A stretch of 64,000 bases of DNA, taken from NCBI RefSeq assembly GCF_004785955.1, contig NZ_SJER01000001.1:186001-250000 (forward strand). The letters are read 5' to 3'. The DNA comes from Halostella litorea. GTDB lineage: Archaea; Halobacteriota; Halobacteria; Halobacteriales; Natronoarchaeaceae. A model generated the notes under the pieces. That model did no database searches. It was not told where the DNA came from and was given only the letters and a program-made list of their open reading frames with translations. This document shows, piece after piece, positions 53,304 through 62,518 of this stretch. The first letter of the stretch is position 1. Every line of letters starts with the position of its first letter. The position numbers were made by a program, and so were the translations under genes.

Positions 53304-54788
53304 ATGTCCAAGGATCAAGAGACGATTACGTCTGAACTGGAGTCGATCTCATCCGGTAGCTACTGGTTCTTGCTCGGTTGGATGTTTGAGTATATAGCTG
53401 GCTTCTTGACGCAGATTTTGTTGACTAATTCCCTCTCAACCGCCTCATACGGCGTTTATGCGTTTATCAGAAAGCTGATTGCGCTGTCAGCCGGACTATT
53501 TCCAGGAGGTTCCAATACGGCTCTTAACAGGTACCTTCCGAAGTACACTGATGAACCGTCCAAACAGGACAGTGTACTGGGCCTATCACTCGTGTTCTCT
53601 ATTGGTGGAAGTGTCCTTATCGGCGTCACCCTATACATATTGGCACCGGTGCTGTCAGCCCTGACTTTCACCGGCGAACTGACGGCTGGAATTGTCCGAG
53701 TAGTAGCTGCCACGATTCCGCTTCTCTCCGCAGTCAAGACTTTAGGTGGTGCATTTCGGGCACTGGAACTGATTCGGTTGAAGATTCTCATCGAAAAGAT
53801 CATTCGACCTGGAGTTCTGTTTATCATTGTCGGCGGCATCGCCCTGTTTGATCCGTCACTCAAGCGTGTCGTGCAAGGACTTGTCGGCGCCAGCATTGCA
53901 ACCCTCGGGCTGAGTGCGGTTCTATTTGTAGTATACACTAATCGCGTTCCCTCATTAAGTGACTCATGGTCCATCGTGAGCGACTATTTCGAATACTCTT
54001 TTTTGATGTCACTTTCGCATTCATCGTCGCTTTTATTTAAGAGAATTGACATTTTTATGCTAAGCTATCTGTCTGTCTCGACAGCAGTAGGGGTATATAA
54101 TGTTTCACTCCTTCTCTCCGGGACGTTATTACTCCCTTTGGCCGCATTCAGTCAGTTATTCCCACCAGTTGCCTCAAGATTATACGAAAAGTCAGACATA
54201 AACCAACTCGAAGAACTCTACAGTACTGTGACAAGGTGGTCCGTTATGCTGACTTCCGCAGGATTTGTAGGACTTGTTATCTATCGCACAGAGTTACTCA
54301 CCATTTTTGGATCTGACTACACCGCAGGGGCCAAAATTTTAGTCGTTTTAGCCGTCGGCCAGTTGGTGAATTCGGCCGCCGGTCCGGCGGATCACCTCTT
54401 GGCCATGACGGATCATCGGTATGTCCTGTTAGCCAATCAGGTGAGTATGGGTATATCCAATATAGCTCTCAACTATTTATTATTGATTGAATATGGTCCA
54501 ATCGGTGCCGCAGTAGCAACCGCGCTTATATTTGCCTCTTTGAACATTATTCGTGTCGTCGAAATATATATGCTAGAGAGAATATTTCCCTATGACAGTT
54601 CATTTCTGAAATTCCTTCCTGCTCTTAGTGTAGCGTTTCTTGTCATGTTCTCGATCCGGTCCTTCCTAACGACACCGTTGTCATATGTAGGAATCCCACT
54701 TGGGTTGAGCATATATCTGATCTCATTATATGTGTTTGGGTTAGAACAAGTAGACAAAAATCTAATAGATCATTTCGCCCCAAAGTAG
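53304..54788 (+). CDS. polysaccharide flippase (MOP/Wzx-like)
   Basis: 494 residues, 13-14 hydrophobic helices of the MOP (MATE/PST) type, first at WFLLGWMFEYIAGFLTQILL and last at LSYVGIPLGLSIYLISLYVF. A conserved YGVYAFIRKLIAL and GGSNTALNRYLPKY near the N-terminus and DYFEYSFLMSLSHSSSLLF in the middle are flippase-like. Lower GC than the core genes and with many ATA/TTA codons, unlike those. It flips the lipid-linked glycan across the membrane. Confidence 0.9.
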   Translation: MSKDQETITSELESISSGSYWFLLGWMFEYIAGFLTQILLTNSLSTASYGVYAFIRKLIALSAGLFPGGSNTALNRYLPKYTDEPSKQDSVLGLSLVFSIGGSVLIGVTLYILAPVLSALTFTGELTAGIVRVVAATIPLLSAVKTLGGAFRALELIRLKILIEKIIRPGVLFIIVGGIALFDPSLKRVVQGLVGASIATLGLSAVLFVVYTNRVPSLSDSWSIVSDYFEYSFLMSLSHSSSLLFKRIDIFMLSYLSVSTAVGVYNVSLLLSGTLLLPLAAFSQLFPPVASRLYEKSDINQLEELYSTVTRWSVMLTSAGFVGLVIYRTELLTIFGSDYTAGAKILVVLAVGQLVNSAAGPADHLLAMTDHRYVLLANQVSMGISNIALNYLLLIEYGPIGAAVATALIFASLNIIRVVEIYMLERIFPYDSSFLKFLPALSVAFLVMFSIRSFLTTPLSYVGIPLGLSIYLISLYVFGLEQVDKNLIDHFAPK

Positions 54789-54940
54789 TAAATATTCGAA
54801 CAAGTTTCTACGGCCTGTCTCTGCTGGCGACTCATTAATCAAGCTAAACAGTTAACATCAATAGTAGCCTTCACCAAGTGGGTAAAACCACGGCACAGTC
54901 TGAGCCGCCCCGTCTTCGAATATGAATTTGTCTGATCACC

Positions 54941-56098
54941 TTACTCTCGCTGATTGCGTAGCGCTTCTCCATATAGCTCCGTAGTCATCTCAGCGATCCT
55001 CTCCCACGAGTATGTGTTATCGGCAAGCTCTGCAACGGCATCTCCCATTTCAGCCCGCCGATCTTTATCCGTGAGAACGTCAGCTAGGGCATTACTGAGT
55101 GCGTCGGCGTTGTCGGGTGGTACTAGCCGACCGTGCACACCGTCGGTAAGTACATCTGCGAAGCCACCTACTTCTGTGGCGATCACGGGCTTCCCAAACG
55201 GGAGAGCCGTCATTAGCGCGCCGCTTTGGTCGATATGTCTATATGGGAAAACAACAATATCACTCTCTTTGAAGTATGCGCCAACACATTCGTGCTCAAT
55301 AAACCCGAGTTCCCAAGTAATCGATTCAGTGACGCCTTGTTTGCGGGCTCTTTGCTTAAGTTTGTCAGCAGATCCATGTGGACGCCCAGCAATAACGATA
55401 CGCGACTTCTGTCTAACCTCCGGCGGGAGACGAGCGACGGCGTCAATTAGCACGTCAACGCCCTTGTAGGGTTTCACATTCCCAAAGAACAACACGGTGG
55501 TCTTCTCGGAATTATTTGTCGGCAGATGGGCTGTTATGGGATACCGGATCACACCATGTGGTATGACAGAGATATCCTTTTCGGGGACGCTAGCCTCGAC
55601 GAGTTTGGCTTTGGTTTCCTCTGTGTGGACGATGACTTCGTCGACAACTTGGGGGCCCTTTTCGGTCATAAACCGCTGCAGGCGGGATGTGGCGGACCCC
55701 TGAAATGGAGTACTGTCGTGGACAGTGAGTACTGTCGGAGCAATGTGTCCTATGAGACGCACCAGTGGGACGTCGACGAACGGGAGCGGGAGCCACTGGA
55801 AGTGGACGATGTCGGGGTCCCACCGATTGAGACGTTTCACCAGTTCCAACATACCGATGATGTGTTCCGTTCCTTTCCCGAGCACCCGAATTTTTTCAGG
55901 GAGAGCGTCGCCAACACGGCCCTCTGTGAGCGGGTAGAACGCTTGAACGCGTTCGTAGTCTCTGGGTGTCCAGTTTGTCTTTCCCGAGGTGAACAGCTTG
56001 ACTTTCCAGCCGTTATCCGCGAGCCCTTCACAGAGGTGGTGGTCGTACGGTGGTGTGAAATTCGACGGGTCGATTACTGCAACTCTGTCTCTGGTCAT
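54941..56098 (-). CDS. glycosyltransferase family 4
   Basis: 385 residues from ATG 56098 (MTRDRVAVID), which clears the upstream gene's stop by 4 bases; an in-frame ATG at 56140 would overlap it. GT-B fold: N-terminal PYDHHLCEGLADNGWKV, DIVHFQWLPLPF, the middle VLFFGNVKPYKGVDVLIDA, and the GT4 signature region SDIVVFPYRHIDQSGALMTA followed by PFGKPVIATEVGGFADVL. Retaining, nucleotide-sugar dependent. Cotranscribed with the O-antigen-ligase-like gene upstream of it. Confidence 0.9.
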   Translation of the reverse strand: MTRDRVAVIDPSNFTPPYDHHLCEGLADNGWKVKLFTSGKTNWTPRDYERVQAFYPLTEGRVGDALPEKIRVLGKGTEHIIGMLELVKRLNRWDPDIVHFQWLPLPFVDVPLVRLIGHIAPTVLTVHDSTPFQGSATSRLQRFMTEKGPQVVDEVIVHTEETKAKLVEASVPEKDISVIPHGVIRYPITAHLPTNNSEKTTVLFFGNVKPYKGVDVLIDAVARLPPEVRQKSRIVIAGRPHGSADKLKQRARKQGVTESITWELGFIEHECVGAYFKESDIVVFPYRHIDQSGALMTALPFGKPVIATEVGGFADVLTDGVHGRLVPPDNADALSNALADVLTDKDRRAEMGDAVAELADNTYSWERIAEMTTELYGEALRNQRE

Positions 56099-56102
56099 CG
56101 GT

Positions 56103-57497
56103 CTACTGCTCTTTGCTCCGTTTTCTATCGGTATCGTCAAACTGGGATCGATTCACTGTTACGAGGAACAGTCCCGCCAACAGGAACGCGACCCACCTCG
56201 CCGGACGGATGTAACCCGTCTGGAACAAGATCATGGCTCCCGCGAGTACACTGCCAGCCAGAGCGACGCCGAGGTCCGCGACTTGGGCTCGTGAAGAGTG
56301 TTCTAGAGGGGTGACGACGAGCTTACAGAACAGATATGATATGAACAAGATGAACAGCCCAACGCCGACAGCACCAGTATCGACCAATAGTTGGAGGTAT
56401 GAATTACTGCTGGAGGTACCTTGCACTGCCGACGTGTTCGCAAGGTGATTTAACCCTTGCCCGAAGAGCATATGAACTGGGTCTAGAGAGGCCCAGTACT
56501 GCAGGGTCTGGTAGTTATTGGTAAATCGATAGGTTGCGGAGGCAAACGAGAGAACGGCCTCGTTCCCTGTTTGGAGCCAGACGACGGTCTCCCGAGACAA
56601 CTCGACGAGTTCCAAAGCGACGAGTCGTAGACTTGGGACGTTGGCTACGACGAGTGCTCCAGCAGTGGTGGCACCCAGCACGTGACGGAGTTGGAACGGA
56701 CCACGGTAGATGGATACCGGTACAACATACGCGAATATAGCCCCCACGAGGGCTATGTAGGAAGTCGTAGAGGCTGACTGTACAATACCGGCGACTAGTA
56801 TTGCGGTCGCTCCCACTAACGACCACCGCGAATGAAATAGTGTCTTCCGGCTCCCCTGGGCCACGAGTACCAGACAAAGTACTGTCGGCGGAAGCAAGTG
56901 GGCACCGTACCAGGACGGCTCTGCGAACACACTAGCGACCCTGAATACTTCAGGGAACAACGGGTCGTAGCCGGCACGCTGTACAGTACCGGGTTCGGGG
57001 ATATTGAATCGGAGATACGCGAACGGTAGCGAAAAGACTCGTGCGACGCCCTGGTAGAACCCGAACAGTGCCATGGAGATGGCCGAGAGTGTCCAGAGAC
57101 GAAGAAGCGCTATTACACCATTCTCCGAGAGTGTGACATTTACCACGGCTACATAGGTACCGACTAACAACACCAATTGTACGAACACTGTTGTGAAGTC
57201 GAGTATGTGTTTGCCGGTCAAGAAAACCCAAAAGCCGATTCCGATGATTTCGGCTACCCATCCGAGTAGTAGCAGACTAGGGACGTCCAGTCGGAGTTGA
57301 TGACGGAATAGCACGCATACGGTAACGTAGATAGTGAGGACTCCGATTGCCAGCAGGTCCGGGCGGCCTACTGGGAACGGCCCGATTCTGAACAACGCCC
57401 AGCCATAGAACGGGACAGCCAGAACAACTGCACTGAGGAGTAGCGTTTCTACGAAGTACTCCTGACTATATGTCGTTCCCTCTTCAATCGTACTCAT
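56103..57497 (-). CDS. O-antigen ligase / polymerase-like membrane protein
   Basis: 464 residues, about 12 TM helices. A large loop between middle helices contains QYWASLDPVHMLFGQGLNHL and SSSNSYLQLLVDTGAVGVG, the pattern of Wzy/WaaL proteins where His or Arg in the loop is functional (the loop holds NNYQTLQYWAS). Joins polymer units or ligates the glycan. The first ATG is followed by a hydrophilic MSTIEEGTTYSQEYF tail. ATG 57497; on the minus strand 4 bases from the GT4 gene downstream. Confidence 0.85.
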   Translation of the reverse strand: MSTIEEGTTYSQEYFVETLLLSAVVLAVPFYGWALFRIGPFPVGRPDLLAIGVLTIYVTVCVLFRHQLRLDVPSLLLLGWVAEIIGIGFWVFLTGKHILDFTTVFVQLVLLVGTYVAVVNVTLSENGVIALLRLWTLSAISMALFGFYQGVARVFSLPFAYLRFNIPEPGTVQRAGYDPLFPEVFRVASVFAEPSWYGAHLLPPTVLCLVLVAQGSRKTLFHSRWSLVGATAILVAGIVQSASTTSYIALVGAIFAYVVPVSIYRGPFQLRHVLGATTAGALVVANVPSLRLVALELVELSRETVVWLQTGNEAVLSFASATYRFTNNYQTLQYWASLDPVHMLFGQGLNHLANTSAVQGTSSSNSYLQLLVDTGAVGVGLFILFISYLFCKLVVTPLEHSSRAQVADLGVALAGSVLAGAMILFQTGYIRPARWVAFLLAGLFLVTVNRSQFDDTDRKRSKEQ

Positions 57498-58004
57498 TTA
57501 CAGTTTGTTTGTCGACAGTGTCCGGCTATATCTCTGGCGGTATCTGAGAACCTAGAATACGAAGCCCGTGAGAATATAACGCACTTGGGAAGAAGATTAT
57601 TGACGACGAGAGTTGCGGTTGAAACACTGTAGCCAGAGCCTTCGAACTTTGGCATGAACTCTACAGAAACACTCAATTCTGCTCTTGACGCCGCGCTCTG
57701 AAAATGAACAATACATTCGACTTTAGTTAAGGGCACAACCGCAACTCAGCGACGGGATTAGACGGCAGAGACGAGTTTTCTATCCACTAACCTCAGCGGT
57801 GATATAGATCTACTCACTTTTAATATCGGATAAAATCTAAGAAGTCCGCGCACCAGATGCACAGGCATCTCTACGAGCTAGATCGCTTTCTGTTGCGGAT
57901 AACCAGCTCACACGTCTTTTCTATTTCCCACACACCTCTTTGCAAATATGCTACGAGGATTGCTTCATTTTAATTCTGGTTAGAATATTATTGAAATCAG
58001 CCCT
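57498..58004. other. intergenic, no gene recognised
   Basis: About 500 bases of AT-rich sequence before the transposase remnant. No protein homologous to known families, no tRNA and no hairpin strong enough to claim. It may contain the promoter of the ligase-like gene (near 57500-57540) and further mobile-element decay. Confidence 0.4.
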
Positions 58005-58283
58005 CTATGACGCTGGTATACTGGAAATTGTACTGGTATTCTGCGTTCTGTTAACTAAAGGCGAATACTGTTGATAGTTAATTCCGGATAACTTTTCGTT
58101 GAGTGCAAAGTGATCCGGACTCGCATCGCTAGCTGGTTGTAGATCGGCCTTCTGTTTCCAGTCGTGGATGGATTTTCGTGATCGTTTGATACCAATTTTC
58201 ACAAAGTCTTTGATGGTATTCAAGAGTGAAAATCCAGCCAATTGGAGGCGAATACCAAGGGCCATTAGCGGCTCTAGTGTCCA
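58005..58283 (-). pseudogene. IS6-family transposase, N-terminal remnant
   Basis: Minus-strand frame, ATG 58265 with three preceding codons still in frame (T-L-E-P-L before MALG). LMALGIRLQLAGFSLLNT, KRSRKSIHDWKQKADLQP and DASPDHFALNEKL correspond, from memory, to the helix-turn-helix region and the first catalytic Asp region (DETVI, here NEKL) of haloarchaeal IS6-family transposases. The frame ends after ~86 codons, before the DDE catalytic core; the usual Asp is replaced (NEKL). A decayed fragment, no terminal repeats seen. Confidence 0.7.
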
Positions 58284-58459
58284 CTCTCAGTCCACAAAAT
58301 CTAGGTCTATCCAGTCGCTATGACTACTGTTGCGAGAGATTCCTGCTATAGACACTCGGAAAACCGCCTCGCCTCTCTCTTCATCTTTAACTAAATATGC
58401 AGGTGGGGAAGTACCGAAACTGTAAATACTTAGGTACCAGCACGGTAGGATCATCCATT

Positions 58460-59629
58460 ATGACCGAACAGTTCGCTCTCGTCACGGACACATTCCTGGG
58501 AAACCCATCGCACTACAGTGGTGTCGAAGCGAGTGATATGATCGGGGGAGCCGAAGTGAACCTATATCGGATGGGTCAGATCCTGCTTGATGAAGGTCAT
58601 GAGGTAACTGTCTACCAGCAGGATACCGGGAACCCGAACAACGAATACGACGGAATCGAGATTGAGTATCTGTCGACCGCTGGATCTGGAATCATGGAAC
58701 TCCTGACATTCAACCTTCAGTGGCAGCGGGTCGTCCCCAAAGACGAAATCGTCTACGTTCACTCGCCGGAGTACGCGATCCCGAACTTAAGGTCGGTAGA
58801 CGCACTAAATCAACAGGGAATCACATGGGACGCACCATCTTCTAGAGACCTCACAACTAGAGTGAAGCGGTATTTTCTCGGTCAACTCCTCACGGAGAAG
58901 ACGCTCGTTCGGTGCACCGACAACGCGTTCCTAACCTACGTCCAATCCGAGCATCCGACTGCACGGAACGATGTCTTTCCAGTACCGAACGGGGTCGATA
59001 CGACAGTGTTCTCACCGGACGTAGATCCGGTCAATAGCCTTACTGACTCAGCGACGGAGGGTACGGTGGTACTCTTCCCGCGAACGCTCCGACTTGCGAG
59101 AGGAGCACACTTGATCGTTGACGCACTATCCGAACTACAGTCAAAGGGGTATGATGTGTCTCTCTGGTTCTTAGGCGCTGAAAATATTACTGATGCATCA
59201 GTGATTCGTAACCAGATCGAACGAAACGACCTAGCCGATATGGTAGAGTTTCTTGGACACGTTCCCCATGAGGAGATGCCTCGCTATTACGCCGCTGCTG
59301 ACATCGTCGCGATTCCGTCATACCACTCAGAGGGGACCTCATTATCGTGTCTTGAGGCGATGGCGTGCGGTCGGCCGGTTGTGGTCACTGACGTCGGCGG
59401 ACTCAAGGAAATCATCTATCACGACAAAGTGGACGGCGGGTTCAAGGTCAAACCCACGGCGGAGGCTCTCGCCACTGCGGTTGAGAAGCTAGTTGAAGAT
59501 CCAGCTTTGCGAGATCGTCTAGGAAATAATGCGAGGCGACGGGTAGTCGACTACTTCACGCTAGAGCGATGGAAACGGCAGATGCGGGAGTTCTTCCGCA
59601 CAGTATCGAAGAAACATGGCCGGAATTAA
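58460..59629 (+). CDS. glycosyltransferase family 4
   Basis: 389 residues from ATG 58460 (MTEQFALVTDTF); an in-frame ATG at 58397 is less likely. GT-B: N-terminal MIGGAEVNLYRMGQILLDEG, VPNGVDTTVF, VVLFPRTLRLARGAHLIVDA, the GT4 segment AADIVAIPSYHSEGTSLSCL with EAMACGRPVVVTDVGGLKEI. Promoter likely around GTAAATACTTAGG (58422-58434). It stands between two transposase remnants. Confidence 0.9.
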   Translation: MTEQFALVTDTFLGNPSHYSGVEASDMIGGAEVNLYRMGQILLDEGHEVTVYQQDTGNPNNEYDGIEIEYLSTAGSGIMELLTFNLQWQRVVPKDEIVYVHSPEYAIPNLRSVDALNQQGITWDAPSSRDLTTRVKRYFLGQLLTEKTLVRCTDNAFLTYVQSEHPTARNDVFPVPNGVDTTVFSPDVDPVNSLTDSATEGTVVLFPRTLRLARGAHLIVDALSELQSKGYDVSLWFLGAENITDASVIRNQIERNDLADMVEFLGHVPHEEMPRYYAAADIVAIPSYHSEGTSLSCLEAMACGRPVVVTDVGGLKEIIYHDKVDGGFKVKPTAEALATAVEKLVEDPALRDRLGNNARRRVVDYFTLERWKRQMREFFRTVSKKHGRN

Positions 59630-60123
59630 TTGTTTTTAATCGGATACTCGGGCGCGGGTCATCACACATTTGATGGGGTCGTCGAATACTAAGAGGGGAA
59701 CACGAGTTTACCAACCATCAGTCTTCTTTTGCGGGTTTCTGCACTGCTACTACAAGGACATCTACGGCACATGTTCGGTTGCACAAGAACTCCAGCATGG
59801 ACTCGTCCGGTACTACTTCGGATTCGACATTTCGTCACGTTCCATACAAGTTCCAACAAAGAACAAGCAATTCAACTAGCGTCATCGACCGATATGATGA
59901 TTTCGATGATAGCGAGGTTTAGTTCACCGAGCAGGGCAGCTTCGGCCCCGGTATTCATCTTAGCGAGTAAGTATGATTATCATCTGTCTTTACCTAAGAG
60001 GAGAACACGTGACCAGCGGCAGCTTATCGAGGCTAGTCCCCACTGCTGCTGTTGAAACAGCTGATCAAAGACACACAGAAAATTCACCAGCAAAGCCGAT
60101 CATACAAGAGACGCTCGCTACCG
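59630..60123. other. intergenic; possible decayed transposase debris
   Basis: ~490 bases without a convincing gene. A plus frame at 59670-59879 reads FFCGFLHCYYKDIYGTCSV then ELQHGLVRYYFGFD, which reminds me of a segment of a haloarchaeal DDE transposase; the following sequence breaks into other frames. This is recollection, low confidence. No terminal inverted repeats found. Confidence 0.3.
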
Positions 60124-60626
60124 CTACGCAACCGAGGTGTAAGTCTTAGCTAAAGACGAATAGTATGATGGCACTGTCTGGTTCAGCACCTCCTTGACCG
60201 ACGTCTTGCCGTCGAGAGCTTGATGCAGTCTCTGACGGTCGTATAATGCATGAGCTGTTCAGGATACTCACTGACGCTCAACCGACTGCCTACCCACGAG
60301 TTATAGAAGCAGTCAACTCGCATTTTGAGGGTGTAAAACCATTTTTCGATGAGGTTTCGATCGGTGTGATTGACCCGACTGCTTAACCCTAACCAAGCAA
60401 GGTCAGTCTGATACCCGAACTGATCGGAGAGAAACTCAGCCTCGGAGAGATCATGTTTCTCGCGAAGTCCAGCGAGGAACGCAGTCGCTGGATCGATACC
60501 ATGCGACCCAAATAACGCGGCGTAAAGGGTTGAATTTGTCTCGATATATATTGCAGCATACAACCAAGTCCACTCGTCGTTAATCTTAACAGCAGTCTTG
60601 TCAATCGCGCCCCACCTGGGTTGCAC
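60124..60626 (-). pseudogene. IS6-family transposase remnant, frameshifted
   Basis: The minus frame at 60183-60626 encodes GAIDKTAVKINDEWTWLYAAI (DDE first Asp), FLSDQFGYQTDLAWLGL (second Asp region), and HTDRNLIEKWFYTLKMRVD (Glu), matching haloarchaeal IS6-family transposase. It then runs into HYTTVRDC..., a -1/+1 frameshift of the expected Y-D-R-Q-R-L-H-Q-A-L-D-G-K-T; the shifted frame continues to TAG at 60124-60126. The N-terminal domain upstream is missing. So the element is inactive debris. Confidence 0.75.
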
Positions 60627-60752
60627 CGGAAACAGCCACAGACCCTGTAATACATCCTACATGCACAGTTCTAAAAGTGCCATGCGAGCGATGAACGCCT
60701 AATTTAGTGATAATTGTTGTCGTTCCCTAATCGAAAAACCAGTTCCGTGGAG

Positions 60753-60790
60753 GCGGACGGCGAACACCCATTTAGGCGTTCGCCGTCCGC
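60753..60790. repeat. 13-bp inverted repeat (hairpin) in an AT-rich gap
   Basis: GCGGACGGCGAAC (60753-60765) and GTTCGCCGTCCGC (60778-60790) form a perfect 13-bp stem with a 12-base loop. A separate GAACGCCTAA (60693-60702) is inverted to TTAGGCGTTC (60772-60781) nearby. The gap 60627-61054 holds no gene. The GC-rich stem differs from its AT-rich surroundings and could be a terminator, operator or the end of a mobile element. Confidence 0.6.
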
Positions 60791-61054
60791 TCATTTTCTC
60801 AAAATTCTTCTAAAATCGGTTCATAGCTATCGGTGAACAAATCTGAGAGCTTCATCCCAAACTAACTCAATTAGATAGTAACAGTATTATTATATATTGT
60901 GTATATCCCTCTGGCATATACCACAGTTGAGTTTCGGAAGACCAACCGTCGGAGGGATAGACATGTATCCCACGGTACGATCTGAAAATCAACGATGTGC
61001 TTCATAAGAGCGATTCGACAAGTTGATACGGCAGGACGAACCAAAATCTACGCC

Positions 61055-62491
61055 ATGAATGTAGTTGTCATCGTTATTGATGCGCTGAGAGCTTCTGACG
61101 TCGGATATATGGGACGATCCGAGGAGATCACTCCGAATATCGACTCTCTCGCCGAACGATCGCTTGTATTTGAGAACTGCTTCTCAATGTCGAACTATAC
61201 GGATGCGTGTATGTCAAGTATTTTTTCCGGGAAGGCGCCGCGAGAGCACGGCGTCACTCATCACGGTACCGCGTACACCAAAGATAATCTGAGCCGCATA
61301 AACGAGCGAAACACCGATTTCCTCCCCGAAATCCTGGCTGAGAGTGGATACGAGACGATTGGTGTCGATTGGATGGGTCGTTGGCATAGTTGGGGATACG
61401 ATACGTACGGTGTCGATGACACGGGTGCAGAGGGTGATGAGGAGGCGATCGGAGAGATGTTACGGCAGAAACTGATGAGCAAGGTCAAGGAACTCCCAGA
61501 GCCTATACTACGACCTCTCCTCTCTCAGTACTACAATCGGTTCGGTCGGAGAGATCTCAGAGTTGACTGTGAGGAGCTGACCGACATCGCTATTCGACGG
61601 TTGGACTCGGTACAGGAACCATTTTTCCTGATGACTCACTACTGGGACGTCCATCCCCCCTACATTCCACCCGAAGAACACAAAGCAATGTTCGATCACG
61701 AAGATGGCGATAACCTTTCGAAATATTTCGGTCCAGACGCGAAAGGACCACTTTCCGCCGAGTATCAGATGTATGCACGGGGAGAGCACGAAACAATGGG
61801 GGATGCGAAGGAGGCATACGACGGAACCGTCCGATGGGTCGATCAACAGATCGGTAGATTGATCGACTATCTTGAAAGAAAGGAGTTGATGGAAGATACC
61901 ATGATCGTGCTTACTGCTGACCACGGTCACAATTTCGGAGAACACGGTATCTTCTCAGATAACTCTGGACTCTACGACACTTCGATCCACGTTCCACTCG
62001 TCGTCCATCATCCGGAAAAACCCGCGGAACGGGTGAGCGGTATCGTCCAGCATATCGACATCGTTCCGACCGTTTTGGACTCTCTAGGGCTCGAAATGCC
62101 TGATAACTTACGGGGTAACGTCCTCCCTGCAGTCCACGAGTTCGCCTTCGCGGAGACGATCGAACAGACGATGGCCATGATTCGTACGGAAGACTGGAAA
62201 TTAATCCAAACGAGAAAGAGAGAAGATCTGAAGTCGGAATACTGGTACCAGGAAGACGGCGAATTCGAACTCTATGATCTGGATGAAGATCCGAATGAAC
62301 GGAGAAACGTAGCTGATCAGAACCCTTCCACCGTCCGTTATCTTCGGAAACAGCTAGACCGCGAGTTAGAACGGCAAATAAACACAGTCGAGGCCGAATC
62401 CTCGAAGTCGGCCGAAATTGACGAGGATGAACTCGACAGTATTCAGGAACGGCTAGAAGCCTTGGGATATGCCGAGAGAGACAACACATGA
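61055..62491 (+). CDS. alkaline-phosphatase-superfamily (sulfatase-like) enzyme
   Basis: 478 residues from ATG 61055 (MNVVVIVIDALRASDVG); frame is open upstream. VIVIDALRASD supplies a metal Asp, LTADHGHNFGEHG the metal His/Asp cluster. The nucleophile site reads SMSNYTDACMSSIFSGK: counting back from the Gly of the (S/T)G motif, Thr49 falls where classical sulfatases have the formylglycine Cys, so this is likely a phospho- or glycan-modifying enzyme (phosphoglycerol/phosphoethanolamine transferase-like) rather than a true sulfatase. No signal peptide or TM. In the polysaccharide locus it may modify glycan. Confidence 0.85.
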   Translation: MNVVVIVIDALRASDVGYMGRSEEITPNIDSLAERSLVFENCFSMSNYTDACMSSIFSGKAPREHGVTHHGTAYTKDNLSRINERNTDFLPEILAESGYETIGVDWMGRWHSWGYDTYGVDDTGAEGDEEAIGEMLRQKLMSKVKELPEPILRPLLSQYYNRFGRRDLRVDCEELTDIAIRRLDSVQEPFFLMTHYWDVHPPYIPPEEHKAMFDHEDGDNLSKYFGPDAKGPLSAEYQMYARGEHETMGDAKEAYDGTVRWVDQQIGRLIDYLERKELMEDTMIVLTADHGHNFGEHGIFSDNSGLYDTSIHVPLVVHHPEKPAERVSGIVQHIDIVPTVLDSLGLEMPDNLRGNVLPAVHEFAFAETIEQTMAMIRTEDWKLIQTRKREDLKSEYWYQEDGEFELYDLDEDPNERRNVADQNPSTVRYLRKQLDRELERQINTVEAESSKSAEIDEDELDSIQERLEALGYAERDNT

Positions 62492-62518
62492 GCGGGATAT
62501 CGAACGAATAATACAGTC

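Noticed and set aside
58397-58459. Longer N-terminus of the GT4 at 58460
   Set aside because: The added residues MQVGKYRNCKYLGTS are unlike family starts; ATG 58460 begins the conserved domain.
61055-62491. Classical formylglycine sulfatase
   Set aside because: The nucleophile position carries Thr, and no C-x-P/A-x-R motif is seen.
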